Origin: Hepsetus odoe | Lineage: Eukaryota; Chordata; Actinopteri; Characiformes; Hepsetidae | Length of the DNA: 64,000 nt | Reading direction: 5' to 3' | Assembly (NCBI GenBank): GCA_017165825.1 | Contig: CM029367.1 | Location: forward strand, 25,814,506-25,878,505 | Shown here: positions 60,010-64,000 of the stretch, in pieces | Numbering within the stretch: position 1 is the first letter of the stretch | How the letters are laid out: each line of letters starts with the position of its first letter | Translations under genes and position numbers: made by a program | The notes under the pieces: model-generated | Database searches by the model: none | What the model was told of the DNA's origin: nothing | What the model saw: only the letters and a program-made list of their open reading frames with translations

Positions 60010-60237
60010 TTTAATAATAATAATCCTTTATTTATAATCCCACGAATGAGAAATTTGTCCTCTGCGTTTCACCCATACACACACGTGCAGCAGTGGGCAG
60101 CTATTGAAAGCACCCGGGGAGCAGTGACAGGGACGGTACCTTGCTCAAGGGTACCTCAGGGCAACCCACAGGGGAGGGGATTGAACCCACAATCTTCCGA
60201 TCCGGGGGCAATTCCCTAACAACTTGGCCACCGCTGC
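60010..60237 (-). repeat. tRNA-derived SINE (family B)
   Basis: Inverted copy. A TAATAATAAT run and GAGAAATTTGTCCTCTGCGT are at the tail side. CACCCGGGGAGCAGTGACAG, GGTACCTTGCTCAAGGGTAC and the box-B complement GGGATTGAACCC lead to the CCACCGCTGC head complement. Confidence 0.87.
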
Positions 60238-60259
60238 TTTTGTGGAGAGCCATGTAATA

Positions 60260-60425
60260 TTACATTTACAGCATTTAGCAGACGCTCTTATCCAGAGCGA
60301 CTTCCATGTCCTGATTACAGGGACAGTCCCCCTGGAGCCACTCAGGGTTAAGAGTCTTGCTCAGGGACCCAGTGAAGGTAGTGCTGGAGCCATAGAACCT
60401 CTTGAGCCATAGGTCCATAGGCAAA
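60260..60425 (-). repeat. tRNA-derived SINE (family A), box B deleted
   Basis: The tail and body are well kept (TTACAGCATTTAGCAGACGC). The segment around box B is deleted: the sequence goes from AGTGCTGGAGC to CATAGAACCTCTTGAGCC. It lies 22 bp after a family B copy of the same orientation. Confidence 0.85.
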
Positions 60426-60429
60426 GTGT

Positions 60430-61916
60430 ATTATTTCCATTTGGTTAAATTGGGTCACAAAAATGTAGAGAATGTAGATTTATGAAAGTCCTGTGTTTCA
60501 GGTCATATTTACAGAAGTTGAAAATGTTCAGATACTGCTTTATGACTAATACTTCCCTTATTTTCTCTTTTCACTTCTCCATCTCACACAGTGCAATTTT
60601 ATATTAAGTGGAAGAAAATCTCAAATTACTGTAAAATCTATTTTGGGAGCTTTTAAAGACACGTCCCAGGTTTTCTTGCTCTTTTTCTTAGAAATGCACA
60701 CCGACCCGGTACGTTTATATGGGACTGAAGGCCTGAAGACCTGCTGAATGCTTCAACAGATAAAGCAGTGACTACGGACAGCATGTTAAGAACAAAGTGT
60801 GAAATCATCGACCACGCTAACGTCACAATTTGAGTAAATGCACTGCTTTCATGTCTTCCTGTTTGTTTTTCTGCACACAGGTACAAAATCCATCAATAAG
60901 ATCAGTGCTGAGGTTAATGTGTAACTTCGAGGAATAGTCCCCATTCCATCCAGATTTTAAAAATCCCTGCAGGTCTCAGTGCACCTCATTTCAGCTGTAT
61001 GACCTGAGGCACATCTTCAGGTAAGCAAAACCTGCTGGAAGAGCCAGGCAAGATATTGTGATTTTGGTAGATTTGGTCCTTGCTGGTTTCAGATGGTCTT
61101 AGTTTAGATGTTGGTGGACAACCTGGACTAGTCCAATAGGCCAACTTAGTCAAGATAGTAGATCAGCTAATTCTTTAAATTCCAACCTTTTGTTACCAGT
61201 TAAAAAGCCCATTTTAAACTGGGTACTTTTACACATGTTGTGCGAGTATAAAAATAATAATATAATACAGATAATAATAAAATCTCTCCAGGAATGTATA
61301 TAGTGTCTCTCCTGACTGAACATTGAAAAATGTTTGTGTACTACACATTATTGTGTAGTTTTTTTTATTTACTTTTTACCATTTTAGTTTACAATTTCAT
61401 GATTTTGAGCTGCTTAAATCAATCAAAATGAATAGTAATTAACCATATTAGTTATGCAATTCTTGTTTAAATGTTTAGAAGTGTGTCTTTCTCAAATGAA
61501 CAGAATTAGATGAACATGCATTGCCAGGAATCAACTTTCCATTAGCTTTTCTTAGTGTTCCTAAGAATTCACTTCAGTTAACATACAGTGCAGGGAGTCA
61601 TATTTGCTCTTTTTATTGTTTACACTTTTGTCTGACCTATTCGTGTGATGTGTCGGGAGGCTCTTCTCCCACTAAGGGTCACTGCCCTTACAGTTCACTT
61701 GCACACAGAGCTCAGCAATCATCCAACAGACAGAAGCAGTCTATTCACGGTGTTTGCATGGAGTTCTGTGAGAAACAATCACCACATCATTTACCTAGAA
61801 GTCTAAATGTCATTTCATGTTCCAAAAGCAAAAATGTTGCATAGTCAGAATGACATGAAACTGCTTTGGCTCCATCAGAGCTGAATATTTAAAATATTTC
61901 TTTTTATCTCCTTCAG
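60430..61916. other. Upstream region and probable 5' intron of agt
   Basis: In vertebrates the first agt exon is untranslated. A strong donor, TCAG then GTAAGC, is at 61020-61021 and could end such an exon; the intron would run to the acceptor at 61915-61916. Without transcript data this is a guess. No other coding sequence is recognised. Confidence 0.35.
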
Positions 61917-61953
61917 GTATACTCTAACAATTTTGTCAAACCAGCCAATAAGG

Positions 61954-62722
61954 ATGAACGCAGTCTTTCTGACTCTACTAACGCTTTCTTGCCTTGCACT
62001 GGGGATGGCCAACAGGGTCTATGTCCACCCCTTCTACCTCTTTAGCTCTGAAAACATCAGCTGTGAGGTCATCCAAAGCAAGGAACCTAAGCCTCTGGAG
62101 ACCATCCATCCTCTGACTCCCATCAATGACGGCACTCAGCCGGACCCTCGGCCTGAAGCTGGCCCTGAGGTCTTGAAGAACCTCACCCAGCGGACAGCCG
62201 TGCTGGCTCAGCTGCAGAACTCTCTTGGCCTGCGGATGTTTCAGAACATAAGCCGTAAGCAGGAGAGTGCAAATGTCCTACTTTCTCCTTACAATGCCTT
62301 TGGAGCCCTTGTAACTCTGTACCTTGGGGCATCAAAGAAAACAGCCATTCCCTATCAAGAGTTGTTGGGACTCAACTGGGACTCGGGACAGGCCGACTGT
62401 GTTTACCTCATAGACGGTCACACGGTGCTGCGCACACTTCAGGCCATCAACTCACTAATAGACGGCCCTCAGGATGAGCTCAGGACCCTGGTTTGGACTT
62501 TTGTCAGCAGTGATGCAGACCTTTCCAAAGACTTTGTGCAAGGAATGCAAGACTTTTCGGATGCATCTTTCGTTCGAGCAGTGGACTTCTCCCAGCCCGA
62601 AGTAGCAGAGGCTCAGGTCAACTCCTTCATCCAAAAAACATCAGACAGCAAGGTTGAAAACCTCTTTACCGATATTAATCAGACGATGAACCTGCTGTTT
62701 GCAAGCTGTGTATATTTCAAAG
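61954..62722 (+). CDS. agt: agt coding exon 1 (exon 2 of the usual gene model)
   Basis: The acceptor TCCTTCAG ends at 61916; 37 nt of 5' UTR precede the ATG. It encodes the signal peptide, angiotensin I and the serpin N-terminal half, to CVYFK. As in other vertebrates, the hormone lies in this first large coding exon. The donor is GTGTGT. Confidence 0.95.
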
Positions 62723-63769
62723 GTGTGTGGCTAAAGTGGTTCATGTGATTTATCATAATGTTCTTCACAAATCACTGATGTTTGAAAGTAACATTTTTTT
62801 TTATTTCTCAGGCAACTGGAGAACAGCTTTCCAGCCTGAAGAGACTACCATGCAAGACTTCAAGGTTGATGAGACCTCCACTGTTAAAGTGCCTCTTATG
62901 ACACACACTGGTGACTACATGCATCTCAATGATCCTGATAGAAAGTGCTCAGTAGTTAAACTCAACCTGAGCAAGCGGACGTTTATGCTACTGGTGCTCC
63001 CCTATGAGGGAGCCAGACTGCAAGACATTGAAAATCAACTGCTGACAGAAGTCATATCTACATGGAACGCACATCTAAAAGAGCGGTGAGTCGGTAGCTT
63101 ATGGCACTTATTTGAATCTGCTTTTTTCCTCTGAAAATGAATTCTGGATGTAAAGGGGAAAAAAAGGTAAACTGGAAAGTCAGCTGCCCTGCACGCTCAA
63201 GGTTCACATCTCAGAAATTGACCTGTTAACACGTATAACTGGAAACACGGGTCAATATTCACACTGCCTGTTAGAAACGGCAGAATCAGTGAGGACAAAC
63301 GTGTGTGCTTTTTTCCCCACAGATACCTGGAACTGTCACTGCCTAAATTCTCAATGACAGCTGTGACTGACCTGAGATCAGTGCTGTCTGACATGGCTGT
63401 TGAAAAATACCTGCTGGGCTCAGATGCCAGCTTTGAAAGACTCAGCAGCAAGGAGAATTTCACAGTTGATAAGGTAACAACGCTACCTCTTTAGGGAGAA
63501 ACACAAACAACAGGCATTAGCAAGTCTACAGTGAGTACAGGAGCAATTATACACCATCCTAACTTTCTAAAGCATCTTTGTGTGTCTGATAGGTTTTCAA
63601 CAAGGTACTTTTTGAGATGTCTGAAGAAGGCTCTGAAATTCAAAGCAAGTCTGAGGATGAAAGAGTTCCCCTCAAAGTCACAGTCAACAGACCCTTCTTC
63701 TTTGCCATCGTAGAGGGCAACTCGAATGCCATACTCATGCTCGGAAGGATAAGGAACCCAACTGTGTAA
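61954..63769 (+). CDS. agt: Angiotensinogen precursor (serpin A8), 4 coding exons
   Basis: Exons 61954-62722, 62812-63085, 63323-63473 and 63593-63769 join in frame to 456 residues. Angiotensinogen is a secreted, non-inhibitory serpin made mainly by liver; renin cuts off the N-terminal angiotensin I, which ACE trims to angiotensin II. Residues 1-19 (MNAVFLTLLTLSCLALGMA) are a signal peptide. NRVYVHPFYL at 20-29 is angiotensin I, with the fish-type Asn at position 1. Renin would cut Leu29-Phe30. Cys37 (mature position 18) and Cys149 match the human Cys18-Cys138 pair that controls renin access. Possible N-glycosylation sites are at Asn34, Asn76 and Asn98. The serpin core (NVLLSPYNAFGALVTLYLGA, VYFKGNWRTAF, VNRPFFFAIVEG) is intact. 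The start is chosen because it gives a clean signal peptide directly before angiotensin and has A at -3. Confidence 0.96.
62011..62040 (+). other. agt: Angiotensin I peptide (NRVYVHPFYL)
   Basis: Ten codons directly after the signal peptide. Angiotensin II would be the first eight residues, NRVYVHPF, which is the form expected in bony fishes ([Asn1,Val5]). Position 9 is Tyr here; that position varies among fishes. Confidence 0.95.
62812..63085 (+). CDS. agt: agt coding exon 2
   Basis: The 274-nt exon encodes GNWRTAFQPEETTMQDFKVD and on to NAHLKER. Acceptor TTTCTCAG, donor GTGAGT. Phase 1 in, 2 out. Confidence 0.95.
63323..63473 (+). CDS. agt: agt coding exon 3
   Basis: The 151-nt exon encodes YLELSLPKFSMTAVTDLRSV then the helix-F-side region ending FTVDK. 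Acceptor CCCCACAG, donor GTAACA; phase 2 in, 0 out. Confidence 0.95.
63593..63769 (+). CDS. agt: agt coding exon 4 (reactive loop and C-terminus)
   Basis: The 177-nt exon encodes VFNKVLFEMSEEGSEIQSKS, the reactive centre loop region, then VTVNRPFFFAIVEG and the end MLGRIRNPTV. The hinge reads EEGSEIQSK, not the EEGTEAAAA of inhibitory serpins, in line with a non-inhibitory role. Confidence 0.95.
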   Translation, partial: VFNKVLFEMSEEGSEIQSKSEDERVPLKVTVNRPFFFAIVEGNSNAILMLGRIRNPTV

Positions 63770-63862
63770 AGCACATCATAGCCACAATGTATTTATAAAA
63801 AGAATAGAATGTCTTTCATCTGCTTTCAATTCATTACAGTATGTTAAAGCATATTCATGATC

Positions 63863-63868
63863 AATAAA
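63863..63868 (+). terminator. Polyadenylation signal of agt
   Basis: AATAAA 94 bp after the stop codon, the first canonical signal on the plus strand after the gene. Confidence 0.75.
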
Positions 63869-64000
63869 TAGTAAACAAGTATTCTCATATATGTGAGCCG
63901 AGTACGAGCCTTGTTGCATAAAGTTTAAAGGGTTAATGCTTGATAAATGCAAACACTTTTTGCCTCCAAACAAAACCAATTAAAAAAAAAAAAAGTCAAG

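Noticed and set aside
61933..61953. Upstream in-frame start of agt at 61933
   Set aside because: The codon there is TTG. The ATG at 61954 gives a clean signal peptide and a good context.

Overview
The window is genomic DNA from a teleost fish. The evidence is intron-containing vertebrate genes, an angiotensinogen gene whose angiotensin I begins with Asn as in fishes, and dense fish-type SINE, RTE-LINE and Tc1 repeats. Three protein-coding genes can be built from the sequence, all named by recognising their proteins from memory (no search was run): sf3b5 (+ strand, 799-1059), phactr2 (- strand, 35147 down to 13163, possibly starting as far out as 43648) and angiotensinogen, agt (+ strand, 61954-63769). 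Everything else is intron or intergenic DNA carrying repeats.

Layout. 1-1260: sf3b5 in one coding exon with a polyadenylation signal. 1.5-10.4 kb: intergenic, with a Tc1 transposase relic, an RTE-type LINE endonuclease fragment, a complete but dead Tc1 copy with a SINE nested in it, and several SINEs. 10.4-13.2 kb: probable phactr2 3' UTR. 13.2-35.1 kb: phactr2, 13 coding exons that join in frame to a 590-residue protein with four RPEL actin-binding motifs and a C-terminal PP1-binding tail; the last coding exon is only 16 nt and encodes the end of the tail. Intron 1 (27.6-35.1 kb) holds a 2.4-kb triplet-periodic repeat ending about 370 bp from the first coding exon. 35-44 kb: repeat-poor DNA, ending in a candidate alternative first exon of phactr2 (Met-Glu-His-Ala, 43636-43648) that joins in frame to exon 2. 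44-61.9 kb: intergenic, with SINEs, RTE fragments and microsatellites. 61.9-63.9 kb: agt in four coding exons (456 residues).

The genes do not form one pathway. sf3b5 is a core U2 snRNP splicing factor, phactr2 links G-actin to protein phosphatase 1, and agt is the hormone precursor of the renin-angiotensin system. sf3b5 and phactr2 are near neighbours in human (6q24), so that pairing is old synteny with the genes between them missing here; agt is on another human chromosome (1q42), so its position is a rearrangement relative to human.

The most unusual features are the giant GAT/ATG-type repeat, open in several frames for over 2 kb beside the phactr2 promoter, and the candidate alternative phactr2 promoter. 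I saw no previously undescribed multi-gene system.
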